Under the pieces are notes generated by a model. The model saw nothing but the letters and a program-made list of their open reading frames with translations. It was not told where the DNA came from and searched no databases. A DNA stretch of 53,685 bases. Source: Eubacteriales bacterium (GTDB lineage Bacteria > Bacillota > Clostridia > Lachnospirales > Lachnospiraceae). How positions within the stretch are numbered: position 1 is the stretch's first letter; each line of letters begins with the position of its first letter. The translations under genes were made by a program, and so were the position numbers. Location: NCBI GenBank assembly GCA_030524125.1, contig JAUNHB010000009.1:1-53685 (forward strand). Direction: 5' to 3'. Below, one piece after another: positions 16,582 to 24,993 of the stretch.

Positions 16582-18120
16582 TTGGCCGATATTATTTTGG
16601 AAATGAAATCCATCACCAAAGAGTTTCCCGGTGTAAAAGCGCTGGACGACGTGAATCTGGTCGTGGAGAGAGGCGAGATCCACGCGCTGATCGGAGAGAA
16701 CGGAGCCGGAAAGTCCACGCTGATGAACGTGCTGTCCGGAACGTATCCGGCGGGCAGCTATACAGGAGAGATCTACTACAACGGGGAGCTCTGTCAGTTT
16801 AAGACGCTGAAGGACAGCGAAGCGAAGGGCATTGTCATCATTCATCAGGAGCTGGCTCTGATCCCGCTTCTGACCATCGGTGAGAACATGTTCCTTGGAA
16901 ATGAGAAAAAGAACAAAAAGGGCTATATCGACTGGGATATGACCTACAACGAAGCAGAGAAGCACATGCGTCAGGTGGGGCTGAACGAGTCGGCCCAGAC
17001 GCTGATCAAGGATATCGGAACAGGAAAGCAGCAGCTGGTGGAGATCGCGAAGGCGTTTTCCAAGAACGTGAAGCTTCTGATCCTCGACGAGCCCACGTCC
17101 TCTCTGAACGACGAGGACGCCAGAATGCTTCTGGATCTTCTGATCGAATTTAAGAAAAACGGACTGACGTCCATCATCATCACGCACAAGCTGAACGAGA
17201 TCATCTACTGTGCGGATAAGGCGACGATCATCCGCGACGGCTCCACCATCGAGACGCTGGTGAAGGGCGTGGATGAGTTCAGCGAGGACCGCATCATCAA
17301 AGGCATGGTGGGGCGCTCCATGGACGACCGCTATCCGGCCAGAGAGCACAAGGTACGTCCGGAGATCGGACTGGAAGTGAAAAACTGGACCGTTCATCAT
17401 CCGCTGTACCACGAGAAGGTGGTGGACAACAACGTCTCGTTCAAGGTCCACAAGGGCGAGGTCGTAGGATTTTCCGGACTGCAGGGCGCGGGCCGCACGG
17501 AGCTTGCCATGTCCATCTTCGGCAGAAGCTACGGCTCCAACATCAGCGGCGAGCTGTACTTAAACGGCGAGAAGGTGGATCTTCGGACGCCGGAGCAGGC
17601 GATCCGCCACAAGCTGGCCTACGTGACCGAGGACCGGAAGGTGAACGGACTGATCCTCGGAGAATCCATCCGGTTCAACACGACGCTGGCGCGGATCGAC
17701 AAGGTGTGTTCCGGCGGCGTCATCGACACGACGGCCGAGAAGAACGTGGCCGAGGAGATGACCGTGGCCATGGGCACCAAGACGCCGTCCATCGAGCAGA
17801 AGGTGGGCAACCTCTCCGGAGGAAACCAGCAGAAGGTGCTGCTTGGAAAATGGATGTTCACGGAGCCGGACGTGCTGATCCTCGACGAGCCGACCCGAGG
17901 CATCGACGTGGGAGCCAAGTACGATATTTACTGTCTGATCAATCAGATGGTGGAGGACGGGAAATCCGTCATTATGATCTCCTCGGAAATGCCGGAGCTG
18001 ATCGGTATGTGCGACCGTATCTATGTGATGAACGAGGGAGAACTCAAAGGCGAGCTGGATGCGAAGGAGGCGACTCAGGAGCAGATCATGGGTTACATCA
18101 TCAGCGCCGGCGAACAGTAG
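16582..18120 (+). CDS. xylG: Sugar ABC transporter ATP-binding protein
   Basis: A 512-residue duplicated ATPase of the monosaccharide (CUT2) class that powers sugar import. The first half has Walker A GENGAGKST, the signature-like region TGKQQLVEIAKAF and Walker B LLILDEPTSSL. The second half has the degenerate P-loop GLQGAGRTEL, a good signature LSGGNQQKV and LILDEPTRGIDVGAK. The start is TTG at 16582: AGGAGG (16568-16573) sits 8 bases before it, while the next in-frame ATG at 16603 has no ribosome site. A GTG/TTG start may lower expression relative to xylF. Confidence 0.93.
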   Translation: MADIILEMKSITKEFPGVKALDDVNLVVERGEIHALIGENGAGKSTLMNVLSGTYPAGSYTGEIYYNGELCQFKTLKDSEAKGIVIIHQELALIPLLTIGENMFLGNEKKNKKGYIDWDMTYNEAEKHMRQVGLNESAQTLIKDIGTGKQQLVEIAKAFSKNVKLLILDEPTSSLNDEDARMLLDLLIEFKKNGLTSIIITHKLNEIIYCADKATIIRDGSTIETLVKGVDEFSEDRIIKGMVGRSMDDRYPAREHKVRPEIGLEVKNWTVHHPLYHEKVVDNNVSFKVHKGEVVGFSGLQGAGRTELAMSIFGRSYGSNISGELYLNGEKVDLRTPEQAIRHKLAYVTEDRKVNGLILGESIRFNTTLARIDKVCSGGVIDTTAEKNVAEEMTVAMGTKTPSIEQKVGNLSGGNQQKVLLGKWMFTEPDVLILDEPTRGIDVGAKYDIYCLINQMVEDGKSVIMISSEMPELIGMCDRIYVMNEGELKGELDAKEATQEQIMGYIISAGEQ

Positions 18121-18138
18121 GAAAGGAGTGTTATCATC

Positions 18139-19332
18139 ATGTCTGAGAAAAAAGAAATTCAGGGCGCGGCTTCGTTTGACCTCGGAGCGTTTCTGACCAA
18201 ATACAGTATGGTCATCGCCCTTGTCATTGTGTTTATTCTGTTTTATTTCCTGACGGGAGGACGGCTTCTGTACGCGCAGAACATGTCCAACCTGCTTCTC
18301 CAGAACGGCTACGTGCTCGTCATGGCCTGCGGTATGCTGCTGTGCATCCTGACCGGCGGAAACATCGACCTGTCGGTGGGATCGGTCATCTGTATGGTGG
18401 GCGGCGTGGCGGCCGTCATGATCAACAACATGGGCGTCAACATCTATCTGACGATCCTCCTCTGCCTGGTCCTCGGACTTGCGGCGGGCGTGTGGCAGGG
18501 CTACTGGATCGGCCATGTGCGGATCCCTCCGTTCATCACGACGTTGGGCGGCATGTTCATCTTCCGCGGCATCGGACGTCTGGTGCTGGACAGCAAGACT
18601 GTGCCGGTGCAGGATGCGGCGTTCCTGAACATCTTTACCGCGTACATTAAGATCCCGGGACTCGACACGGACACGAGAATCCTCTCCCCGCTGGTGGTGG
18701 GCATCCTTGCAGTCGTCGTGATCTTCTATACGACCATCTCCTCGAGAGCCAACAAGGCGAAAAAGGGATACCGCCAGAACAGCGCCGTGACCGACTTCGG
18801 AAGAAGCGCGCTGATCAGCGCGGCGGTGCTGGCCTACTGCTATCTGCTGAGCCAGTACAAGGGTATCTCCGTCATGCTGGTGTGGGTCGTGGTGATCTGC
18901 CTGATCTATCACTTCATCACCTCCAAGACCGCGTTCGGACGTTACTTCTACGCGGTGGGCGGAAATGAGAAGGCGACGCAGCTCTCCGGTATCAACACCA
19001 ACAAGGTGTACTTTATCGCATACGCCAACATGGGCCTTCTGGCCGGTCTGTGCGGCCTGCTCTGCCTGGCCCGCGTCGGATCCGTCAACGGCTCCACCGG
19101 AACCTCCTTCGAGATGGACGCCATCGGCTCCTGCTTCATCGGCGGCGCGTCCGCATACGGCGGAAGCGGAACGATCCCGGGCGTCATCATCGGAGCGCTC
19201 CTTCTGGGCGTCATCAACATGGGTATGTCCATCATGGGCATCGGCGACTCCTGGCAGTATGTAGTCAAGGGCGGCGTGCTCCTCGTGGCGGTCATCTTTG
19301 ATGTGGTGTCGAACCGGAAGAGCGGGAAATAG
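18139..19332 (+). CDS. xylH: Sugar ABC transporter permease
   Basis: A 397-residue polytopic membrane protein of the BPD_transp_2 (RbsC/XylH) type, with about ten predicted helices. Typical blocks are LTGGNIDLSVGSVICMVGG near residue 75, PPFITTLGGMFIFRGIGRLV, and ASAYGGSGTIPGVIIGALLL near the C-terminus. It forms the membrane channel for the XylF-XylG system. A ribosome site AAAGGAG lies 18 bases after the xylG stop, so the two are co-transcribed. A gene-free, structured stretch follows. Confidence 0.92.
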   Translation: MSEKKEIQGAASFDLGAFLTKYSMVIALVIVFILFYFLTGGRLLYAQNMSNLLLQNGYVLVMACGMLLCILTGGNIDLSVGSVICMVGGVAAVMINNMGVNIYLTILLCLVLGLAAGVWQGYWIGHVRIPPFITTLGGMFIFRGIGRLVLDSKTVPVQDAAFLNIFTAYIKIPGLDTDTRILSPLVVGILAVVVIFYTTISSRANKAKKGYRQNSAVTDFGRSALISAAVLAYCYLLSQYKGISVMLVWVVVICLIYHFITSKTAFGRYFYAVGGNEKATQLSGINTNKVYFIAYANMGLLAGLCGLLCLARVGSVNGSTGTSFEMDAIGSCFIGGASAYGGSGTIPGVIIGALLLGVINMGMSIMGIGDSWQYVVKGGVLLVAVIFDVVSNRKSGK

Positions 19333-19363
19333 AGGGAGACCCCGGGGGTGTTCCCTCCGGCCC

Positions 19364-19522
19364 CCGCCCGCATGCGCAGTCGTCGCCTCTGCGAGGCTCC
19401 AGTCCCGCTCCTTCGGAGCTAAGACTGCTTATGTGGGCGGAGGCTGCGAGTTTCACTCGCATTTTGAGAAAAAAACCTGCCTCTTACATGCGAGCATGAC
19501 GAGGCAGCTTCCTTTCTCAAAA
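19364..19522 (+). other. Highly structured non-coding element after xylH
   Basis: Four base-paired units follow one another. An outer stem (19364-19381 with 19423-19440; CCGCCC/GGGCGG, GCAT/ATGT and GCAGTC/GACTGC) encloses two small hairpins (GCCTC/GAGGC at 19385-19397 and GCTCC/GGAGC at 19407-19419), a multi-branch fold. A TGCGAG/CTCGCA hairpin follows (19445-19461). Last comes a 22-bp stem with three mismatches, TTTTGAGAAA...TTTCTCAAAA (19462-19483 and 19501-19522), whose loop contains CATGC-GA-GCATG. No ORF of coding character is seen. It may be an RNA gene or 3' UTR structure, or a palindromic mobile-type repeat. The gap 19333-19636 holds no gene. Confidence 0.55.
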
Positions 19523-19569
19523 CACGGAGGGAACTGCAGCCTTAAATGTAAACAAAATATGAACATTCG

Positions 19570-19607
19570 ACGGAGTGCGTGCAGGCGCACTCCGTTTGTG
19601 TTATAGT
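19570..19607 (+). promoter_or_regulatory. Hairpin and -10-like element before HPr gene
   Basis: A 10-bp hairpin ACGGAGTGCG/CGCACTCCGT (19570-19579 and 19586-19595) is followed directly by TTTGTGTTATAGT, whose TATAGT (19602-19607) with TGTGT reads as an extended -10. The hairpin may be a terminator of the preceding element; the promoter call is weak. Confidence 0.4.
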
Positions 19608-19636
19608 AGAGGACAGGCGTTAGGAGGTGAGTTTCT

Positions 19637-19897
19637 ATGGTGAGCAAAACGGTAGTGATCCGGGACGAGGACGGTCTGCATCTGCGGCCGGCGGGAGCCC
19701 TTGTGGGAGAGGCGAACAGGTTTCGTTCTAAGATCCGCATGCAGTATGGAGAGCATGAGCTGAACTGCAAAAGCCTTATGAGCCTTCTGGCTTTTCCGGT
19801 CTGCCCGGGCGCGGAGGTGACCGTCCGGTGCGAGGGCGAGGACGAGGAGGAGGCTCTGCGGGGGATCGTGGAGTTTCTGGAGAACCTCCGGGGATGA
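19637..19897 (+). CDS. HPr-family phosphocarrier protein
   Basis: An 86-residue PTS phosphocarrier. The active-site His15 is in GLHLRPAG and the regulatory Ser46 is in CKSLMSLL, the two positions used by enzyme I and by HPr kinase respectively. Ser46 suggests a role in CcpA-type catabolite control, which would be relevant to the surrounding sugar operons. No other PTS gene is in the window, so it is either the main HPr or a Crh-like paralog; His15 favours a true HPr. AGGAGGTGA precedes the ATG. It is convergent with the following glycosidase gene. Confidence 0.9.
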   Translation: MVSKTVVIRDEDGLHLRPAGALVGEANRFRSKIRMQYGEHELNCKSLMSLLAFPVCPGAEVTVRCEGEDEEEALRGIVEFLENLRG

Positions 19898-19931
19898 GCA
19901 GCGGACTCCGGGCGGCGGCTGAGAGTGGCGG

Positions 19932-21038
19932 TCAGTTCAGGAAGATGCAGTCGCTTACATTGCGGTCGCCGTCGCCGGAACAGGGATGATTGACGATCTC
20001 TCCTTTGAAATACATGGTGGAGGAGGCTCCGCCGTCGAGATTGTAGGCCTCCGTGCAGCCAAGCTCCTGCATCAGAGAGGCCAGCTCCGTCATGCGGATC
20101 CCTCTGCTGTAACCGGCCTGACGTCCGTCCACCACGACCAGAACAAAGTGGTTGCGGGCGATCTGCCCGATGACGGTACGGGGCTGTTTGTGCTGGATGG
20201 CAAGAAGATCCACCGCGTAATCTTCGTCCAGACCGTCCACGACCTGTCCGTCCTGCACCAGCTCGGGGCCGAAGGAAAAGGTGGACCACACCTGCTCCTC
20301 CAGAAGAGCCTCCCCGCTGGTCGAGGACTCGTCAAAGCATCTCAGATAGCCGTCCTCATAGATGGCAGCGCCTCTCCGGGCGGGAACGTCCCGGAACAAA
20401 CTTCCGTTTCTTATGATGATCCCATCGCTTCTCCATCCGTAAAAATCTCCGTTGACCGCCAGCACAGCCTGGCATCGCTTGGCCATACTGTCGGTCGTCT
20501 CATAGATGTTTTCCCCGTAGGTGTCCTGCGCGAAGCAGGATTTGAGCATCCGGGCGTCCGGAACGAGGATGTCCGCCACATAGTAGGTCAGACGGTCGTC
20601 CCCGGAGCCGGTCACGGTCTTCGTAACGACGATCTTATAGTCCCCGTCCGACGCTCCGATCACGGTCGTCCCTTCCGGATCGTCCGTCCGCGCTTCTCCG
20701 GCCTGCACCGGCTGATCGACCGCTTCCTCGGGGAAATGATCCGCCATGATCGGAAAGCGGTCCGAGCCGTCGGTCTGGGAGGCGTCTCCGGCGGGAGAGG
20801 AGCCGTCGGTCTGGGAGGCGTCTCCGGCGGGAGAGGAGGCGTCAGCCGAAGCCGCGCTGCCGTCGGGAGACGAGCCGTCGGTCTGGGACGCGCTGACCGC
20901 CTCGGGCAGGATCAGAGGCGGCGCGACGCCGGTCTGCTCCGCCTTGGGAATGAGAAAGTAGTCGGCCGCCCACGCTCCTGCGCCCAGAAGCAGGAGCAAA
21001 AGGAGAACTGCCGCGGTTTTCAAGATTTTTTTGTACAT
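19932..21038 (-). CDS. Phosphodiester glycosidase family protein (NAGPA domain)
   Basis: A 368-residue exported protein with one N-terminal membrane helix (about 5-25). A Ser/Asp/Thr-rich linker of two exact SSPAGDASQTDG units follows (about 55-95), then a NAGPA/DUF2233 domain (about 110-368). Family landmarks are the VNGDFYGW block, TVIGQIARNHFVLVVVDGRQ, ELGCTEAYNLDGGASSTMYF and a C-terminal RNVSDCIFL. The family includes the human uncovering enzyme, which cleaves a GlcNAc-1-phosphodiester; bacterial members act outside the cell on phosphodiester-linked sugars. It is the last gene of a minus-strand cassette and a paralog of its neighbour. Confidence 0.87.
   Translation of the reverse strand: MYKKILKTAAVLLLLLLLGAGAWAADYFLIPKAEQTGVAPPLILPEAVSASQTDGSSPDGSAASADASSPAGDASQTDGSSPAGDASQTDGSDRFPIMADHFPEEAVDQPVQAGEARTDDPEGTTVIGASDGDYKIVVTKTVTGSGDDRLTYYVADILVPDARMLKSCFAQDTYGENIYETTDSMAKRCQAVLAVNGDFYGWRSDGIIIRNGSLFRDVPARRGAAIYEDGYLRCFDESSTSGEALLEEQVWSTFSFGPELVQDGQVVDGLDEDYAVDLLAIQHKQPRTVIGQIARNHFVLVVVDGRQAGYSRGIRMTELASLMQELGCTEAYNLDGGASSTMYFKGEIVNHPCSGDGDRNVSDCIFLN
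20765..20836 (-). repeat. 36-bp in-frame tandem repeat in glycosidase linker
   Basis: Two identical 36-bp units (20765-20800 and 20801-20836) encode the 12-residue linker repeat; a partial third unit starts at 20873. Copy number may vary between strains. Confidence 0.85.
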
Positions 21039-21232
21039 GTCGATTTTCCTCTTTTTTGATCAGTTTCTGCGGCCGCCGTCAGGATGGCCGCCGCGCACAG
21101 CAAAAGCTGCGCGGGCAGGATGTGCCCTGAAAAATTCATATATGGATTGAACCAGTCCAGTATTTGCGAAATGAGGCAGACAAAGCTGCACACGACGCCA
21201 GTATGGATGAAAAGCAGTTTTAGTTGTCTGAT
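21020..21232 (-). pseudogene. Small membrane protein ORF lacking a canonical start
   Basis: Between the two glycosidase genes this frame encodes about 70 residues of membrane-protein character: (I)RQLKLLFIHTGVVCSFVC, a central DWFNPYMNF, then LLLCAAAILTAAA, i.e. two hydrophobic segments with a charged tail. GGAGG at 21244-21240 stands exactly 7 bases before the codon ATC at 21232. If that ATC were ATG the preceding gene would end TTATGA, giving the stop-start overlap used elsewhere in this operon. So an ATG-to-ATC change is likely, which also lengthens the upstream glycosidase by SDN. Alternatively ATC is used as a rare start. No homolog was recognised. Confidence 0.5.
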
Positions 21233-22254
21233 AACGATCCCTCCGTAATAAAAATTCCGTCCGATACTTCGTGCTCCGGTTTGTAAGGATGATTGATCAC
21301 CTGATCCTGATACGTCATAAAGGAACAGTGACCTCCGTCCAGATTGTAGGCGAGCCTGCAGCCCAGCTCCTCGAAGATCTGCGCCATCTCGTCCAGAAAC
21401 ATACCTCTTGAGGCGTCCTGTCTTCCGTCAACGAGCAGAAGGCAGTAATGTCCCGGCTCGTAATATCCGATGGCGGTCCGGGGATGGGACTGGCGGATAT
21501 AATCCCATGTCAGAAATTCCGTCTTTGCCTTCCCGTTTTCGTCCAGCAGGCTCGGGCCGAAGATCCAGCTCTGGTACGCGCCGCGGTCGATCATCCGCTG
21601 AAGATCCGCCTGCGCCGGCTCGTAGATCTCCATCGTCCCGTCCCAGTTCAGGACGCAGGTCTCCGCGTCGGTCTGACGGCTCCGATAGACAACGCCGTTC
21701 CGGATGATCGTACCGTTGTCCTTGTGATGATTGTTGCTGTAAGAATCTCCGTTGACCGCCAGCACCGCGCCGACGGCGGCGGACAGGTCGGACAGCTTTT
21801 CTGAGTAGCCGACCCCGTAGGTGTTTTGGGCGAACGCCGTCTGCAGGCAGGTGATGTCCCCCACGTAGATGTCCGCAAGAAGATAGGAGATCTGCGTCCC
21901 GTACGCCTTGTGCTTGCCGGAATCCGACAGATCCAGCTTTCCGGTGTCGATGTGGTGGCTGGAGATCTGGATGGACAGGTTGGGACTGGTGTAAGAGGTG
22001 TCGGTCGCTGTGACCGTGTCGGGAAACTTGTCCGCAAATTTTTTGCGCCAGTCCTGCAGATCCGTCAGCACGCGTGTGTGCCGGAGCGTGTCGCCCGCCG
22101 TGCTCAGCGTGACGGCCTGCGTCATGTCTTCGACCGGAAAGCCGGACGCCTGAATCCCCGCGTGGGGGATCTTGTAGTTGACGATCCACACGGAGAGGAC
22201 GATCAGCGCTGCGAGGACAAGATCCGCCGCGAGCCACAAAAGCCGTCTCTTCAT
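21220..22254 (-). CDS. Phosphodiester glycosidase family protein (NAGPA domain), paralog 2
   Basis: A 344-residue membrane-anchored or secreted protein with one N-terminal helix (about 5-25) and a NAGPA domain (about 100-340). Shared landmarks with its neighbour are YLLADIYVGD, VLAVNGDSY, RTAIGYYEPGHYCLLLVDGRQ, LGCRLAYNLDGGHCSFM and VSDGIFI. The start overlaps the preceding glycosyltransferase stop (ATGA), while the end GSLSDN appears extended by three residues relative to a plausible ancestral stop. Two paralogs next to a lipid-linked glycosyltransferase suggest trimming or remodelling of a phosphodiester-linked surface sugar; that role is inferred. Confidence 0.87.
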   Translation of the reverse strand: MKRRLLWLAADLVLAALIVLSVWIVNYKIPHAGIQASGFPVEDMTQAVTLSTAGDTLRHTRVLTDLQDWRKKFADKFPDTVTATDTSYTSPNLSIQISSHHIDTGKLDLSDSGKHKAYGTQISYLLADIYVGDITCLQTAFAQNTYGVGYSEKLSDLSAAVGAVLAVNGDSYSNNHHKDNGTIIRNGVVYRSRQTDAETCVLNWDGTMEIYEPAQADLQRMIDRGAYQSWIFGPSLLDENGKAKTEFLTWDYIRQSHPRTAIGYYEPGHYCLLLVDGRQDASRGMFLDEMAQIFEELGCRLAYNLDGGHCSFMTYQDQVINHPYKPEHEVSDGIFITEGSLSDN

Positions 22255-23315
22255 AGCGCGATCTGTCGGTTCTCCGTTCGGGAATCCTTTCCTTTCTGAA
22301 AGATCACAAAGTTCTGTATGAGCCAGCTGAGGCAGAACAGCAGGCATTCCGTCATAAGCTTCGCGCCGTACACGGGGACGTGGAGGCCTTGCGTGAGCGC
22401 TGCGAGGACCGCGTTGTTGGCCGTCAGGATGAACGCCGCCAAGACAAAATAGTGGACGGCGGTCTCGGCCTGTCGGCTGGTGTGGAACACAAAACGGCAG
22501 TTCATGCTGTAATTGTAAAACGCGCTCACGGCCCGGGCCGTCACGTTGGACAGAAAGATGCAGGACCCGGTGTGGGGGAACACCAGCATCAGCGCGGAGA
22601 ACAGCAGGTAGTCGAGGACGAAGCTGGACAGAGACGACAGCGTAAATTTAAAAATATTTTTGTAGATCCGCACGGAATCCCGGAGAGCGTGAAAATGGGA
22701 ATTGGAGTTCGCGCGGTCCAGATAGATCGTGTGGATGGGCATTTCCCGGATGGGGATCCCCTCTCTGGCGCAGAGCAGCAGCATATTCGTCTCGTACTCG
22801 TAACGGTCTCCGTCCACCGTGAGGAGCCTTTCGATCAGCCCGGCGTCAAACGCGCGCAGCCCGGTCTGGGTGTCCGACACCTTTACGCCGCTGACGAGGC
22901 GGAAGACGCCGCGGGTGATCAGGTTGCCCAGTCTGGACTTGAGGGGCATCCTGCTGCTCACGGAGCGGACGCCCAGCGCCAGCGAGTCCGGATGCTCCCC
23001 GGAAAAACGGAGCAGGCGGAGCATATCTTCGGGCAGATGCTGCCCGTCGCAGTCCATGATGCCGATGGGGCCGGAGACGTGCGGATCGTCCCAAAGGCAG
23101 GTCAGGGCGGTCTTGATGGCCGCGCCCTTTCCGCGGTTTTCGGGATGCCGGAGGATCAGGCAGACATCGCTCACCCGGTCGAAGACGGGGAGGTACTCCT
23201 CTCCGCTTCCGTCGTCCACGACAATGATGCGGCATCCGATGGACCAGAGGGCGTCGGTGATTTTGATCAGTGCTTCGTCCGGCTTATAAGCCGGGATAAT
23301 GACGGTCGATTTCAT
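22251..23315 (-). CDS. GT2 glycosyltransferase fused to GtrA-like membrane domain
   Basis: A 354-residue protein in two parts. Residues 1 to about 215 are a GT2 (DPM1-like) transferase: VIIPAYKPDE, the nucleotide site VDDGSG, and MDCDGQHLPED with the metal-binding aspartates, then QTGLRAFD. Residues about 225-345 carry four membrane helices of the GtrA type, including SSFVLDYLLFSALML and the ending LSWLIQNFVIF. DPM-type enzymes make polyprenyl-phosphate sugars, and GtrA proteins are proposed flippases for them. The fused form may make and flip one lipid-linked sugar. It lies 2 bases after a DUF368 translocase, and the GT is co-transcribed with the glycosidases. The ATG at 23315 follows AGGAGAGA. 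Confidence 0.9.
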   Translation of the reverse strand: MKSTVIIPAYKPDEALIKITDALWSIGCRIIVVDDGSGEEYLPVFDRVSDVCLILRHPENRGKGAAIKTALTCLWDDPHVSGPIGIMDCDGQHLPEDMLRLLRFSGEHPDSLALGVRSVSSRMPLKSRLGNLITRGVFRLVSGVKVSDTQTGLRAFDAGLIERLLTVDGDRYEYETNMLLLCAREGIPIREMPIHTIYLDRANSNSHFHALRDSVRIYKNIFKFTLSSLSSFVLDYLLFSALMLVFPHTGSCIFLSNVTARAVSAFYNYSMNCRFVFHTSRQAETAVHYFVLAAFILTANNAVLAALTQGLHVPVYGAKLMTECLLFCLSWLIQNFVIFQKGKDSRTENRQIAL

Positions 23316-23317
23316 AA

Positions 23318-24181
23318 CTATCTCTCCTTTATCATCTGCATTCCCAGCACAAGCAGTACGCCGAGGGCGGCGGCCGGGAGGTGAAGGCTGCTGAAGCTCA
23401 GAGCGGCAGCCGGCGTCTCGAGAGTGGTGGGGCCCATGACAATGGCGTAAAAGGACCCGATCATCATGCCCAGTATGAGCTGTACGGTCTGGGGCCGGAA
23501 CCGCTCCAGCGAGAGACGGATGGCTTTCACGACCGTCGCCGCGCCGGCAACGATCCCGCAGACGAAGAACGCCATACAGGGCAGATAAGAAAAATGAAAG
23601 GAAAAAATCTCTTTCACCGCATGGATCACCGGCATATACGCGCCGAAGATCAAAAGCAGGGTGGAGCCGGAGATGCCCGGCAAAAACATGGCGGAGATGG
23701 CGATCATCCCGATCACAAAGAGCTTGGCCGCCGTCACCGGGGAAAAGTGCGCCAGATCCATGGCCGCGCCTCCGACGGCGCTGTTGGCCCATGTGATCCC
23801 GGCCACCAGCGCAGCCCCGGCAAGGCAGAAGACAAACGCCTTTGGATCGGAGCGGAGCGTGTCCTTCTCCTCCCTGACCACCAGCGGGAGGGAGCCCGCC
23901 ACAAAGCCGAGGAACAGAGAGCTGACCACATAGATGTGGCTCTCGAAGAGCGCCGACAGGACCGTGGCCGCGGCGGCCATACCGATCACCCATCCGATCC
24001 CAAGCTTCTCCAGATAAGAAAGAGCGGCTCTCCGCTCGGTGCGTCTCCCGAAGGCGAGATCGTGGATCGAGCCGATGAACCGGTCGTAAAAGCCCATGAT
24101 AAAGGCGACAGTCCCGCCGGACACTCCCGGCACGCTGTCTGCCAGCGCCATGCAAAATCCGTTAATTCCTTCTCTCAGCAT
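23318..24181 (-). CDS. DUF368/PopT-type polyprenyl-phosphate transporter
   Basis: A 287-residue integral membrane protein with about eight helices. The DUF368 signatures are obvious: DSVPGVSGGTVAFIMGFYDRFI near the N-terminus and a second inverted block FLPGISGSTLLLIFGAYMPV in the middle. DUF368 (PopT) proteins were shown in other bacteria to return undecaprenyl phosphate across the membrane. Here it leads the glycan genes; the ATG at 24181 follows AGGAGGTTTTTTTC. Its presence beside the lipid-linked sugar transferase argues for carrier recycling in the same pathway. An upstream in-frame extension to 24259 is not supported. Confidence 0.9.
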   Translation of the reverse strand: MLREGINGFCMALADSVPGVSGGTVAFIMGFYDRFIGSIHDLAFGRRTERRAALSYLEKLGIGWVIGMAAAATVLSALFESHIYVVSSLFLGFVAGSLPLVVREEKDTLRSDPKAFVFCLAGAALVAGITWANSAVGGAAMDLAHFSPVTAAKLFVIGMIAISAMFLPGISGSTLLLIFGAYMPVIHAVKEIFSFHFSYLPCMAFFVCGIVAGAATVVKAIRLSLERFRPQTVQLILGMMIGSFYAIVMGPTTLETPAAALSFSSLHLPAAALGVLLVLGMQMIKER

Positions 24182-24282
24182 GAAAAAAACCTCCTGTTTG
24201 TTTGCTGGAGCCATCATAGCAGTCAGCGTTAAACAAACAGAAGGTATTTTTCTAAACAAATCTTAAACTTTGAGGGATGTCC

Positions 24283-24993
24283 CTAACCGTTGAACCGGTA
24301 TCCGGCTCCCCACACGGTCTCGAGGATCTTCGGGTTTTTAGGATCGTCCTCGATCTTGTCGCGGATGCGGTTGATGTGCACCATGATCGTGGCCGCGTCT
24401 CCCGCATAATCGTAGCCCCAGACCTTTTCCATGAGCTGATCTTTGGAAAAGACGATGTCCGGGTTCTGGGCGAGAAATTTCAGAAGCTCAAATTCCCGGT
24501 TGGGAAAGCGGATCTCCCTGCCGTCCTTGCAGACCTTCCAGCTGTTCACAAGGATCCGCAGGCCGTGGATCCGTATCTCGTCGGGAGCGGACGGCTGAGC
24601 CTTGCCAAGCGCGGCGAGCACCCGGTCGTGCTGCCGGAGGTTGGCGTTGACACGGGCGACCAGCTCCGCCGGATCAAAGGGCTTTGCGATATAATCGTCG
24701 GCTCCCAGCCCAAGGCCGCGGATCTTGTCCACCGGCTCGGTTCTGGCCGTGACCATGAGGATCGGGATGTCCACGGAATCCCGGATCTCCCGGCAGACGT
24801 CGTATCCGCTCTTTCCGGGGAGCATCAGATCCAGCAGGATCAGATCGAAGGAGCCCTCCGCCAGCACGCGGGCGACCTGGCCGCCGTCCTTTACAAGAAC
24901 GGTGGAAAAACCGGCAGCCTGCAGATAGGCCTCCTCCACCATGCTGATGTCGTCGTCGTCTTCCACGATCAGGATCGTTCTGTTATTGTCCAT
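24283..24993 (-). CDS. OmpR-family response regulator
   Basis: A 236-residue regulator. Receiver domain at about 1-120 with acidic pocket EDDDD and phosphorylation Asp in LILLDLMLPG, and the lysine in YIAKPFDPAEL. The winged-helix DNA-binding domain is at about 135-235 (FPNREFELLKFLAQNP, YAGDAATIMVHINRIRDKI). The gene starts 11 bases inside the end of the histidine kinase gene, so the pair is translationally coupled. It is followed by the glycan cassette on the same strand after 101 bases, making this cassette its likely target, though no operator was recognised. Confidence 0.95.
   Translation of the reverse strand: MDNNRTILIVEDDDDISMVEEAYLQAAGFSTVLVKDGGQVARVLAEGSFDLILLDLMLPGKSGYDVCREIRDSVDIPILMVTARTEPVDKIRGLGLGADDYIAKPFDPAELVARVNANLRQHDRVLAALGKAQPSAPDEIRIHGLRILVNSWKVCKDGREIRFPNREFELLKFLAQNPDIVFSKDQLMEKVWGYDYAGDAATIMVHINRIRDKIEDDPKNPKILETVWGAGYRFNG

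Noticed and set aside
19453..20289. 278-codon minus-strand frame across the structured element and HPr gene
   Set aside because: Overlaps HPr, which has both functional residues, and its sequence is Arg/Ser/Pro-rich with no domain.
23316..24155. N-terminal extension of the GT2-GtrA protein
   Set aside because: It is a shadow of the DUF368 gene in another frame; the GT2 fold starts at 23315.
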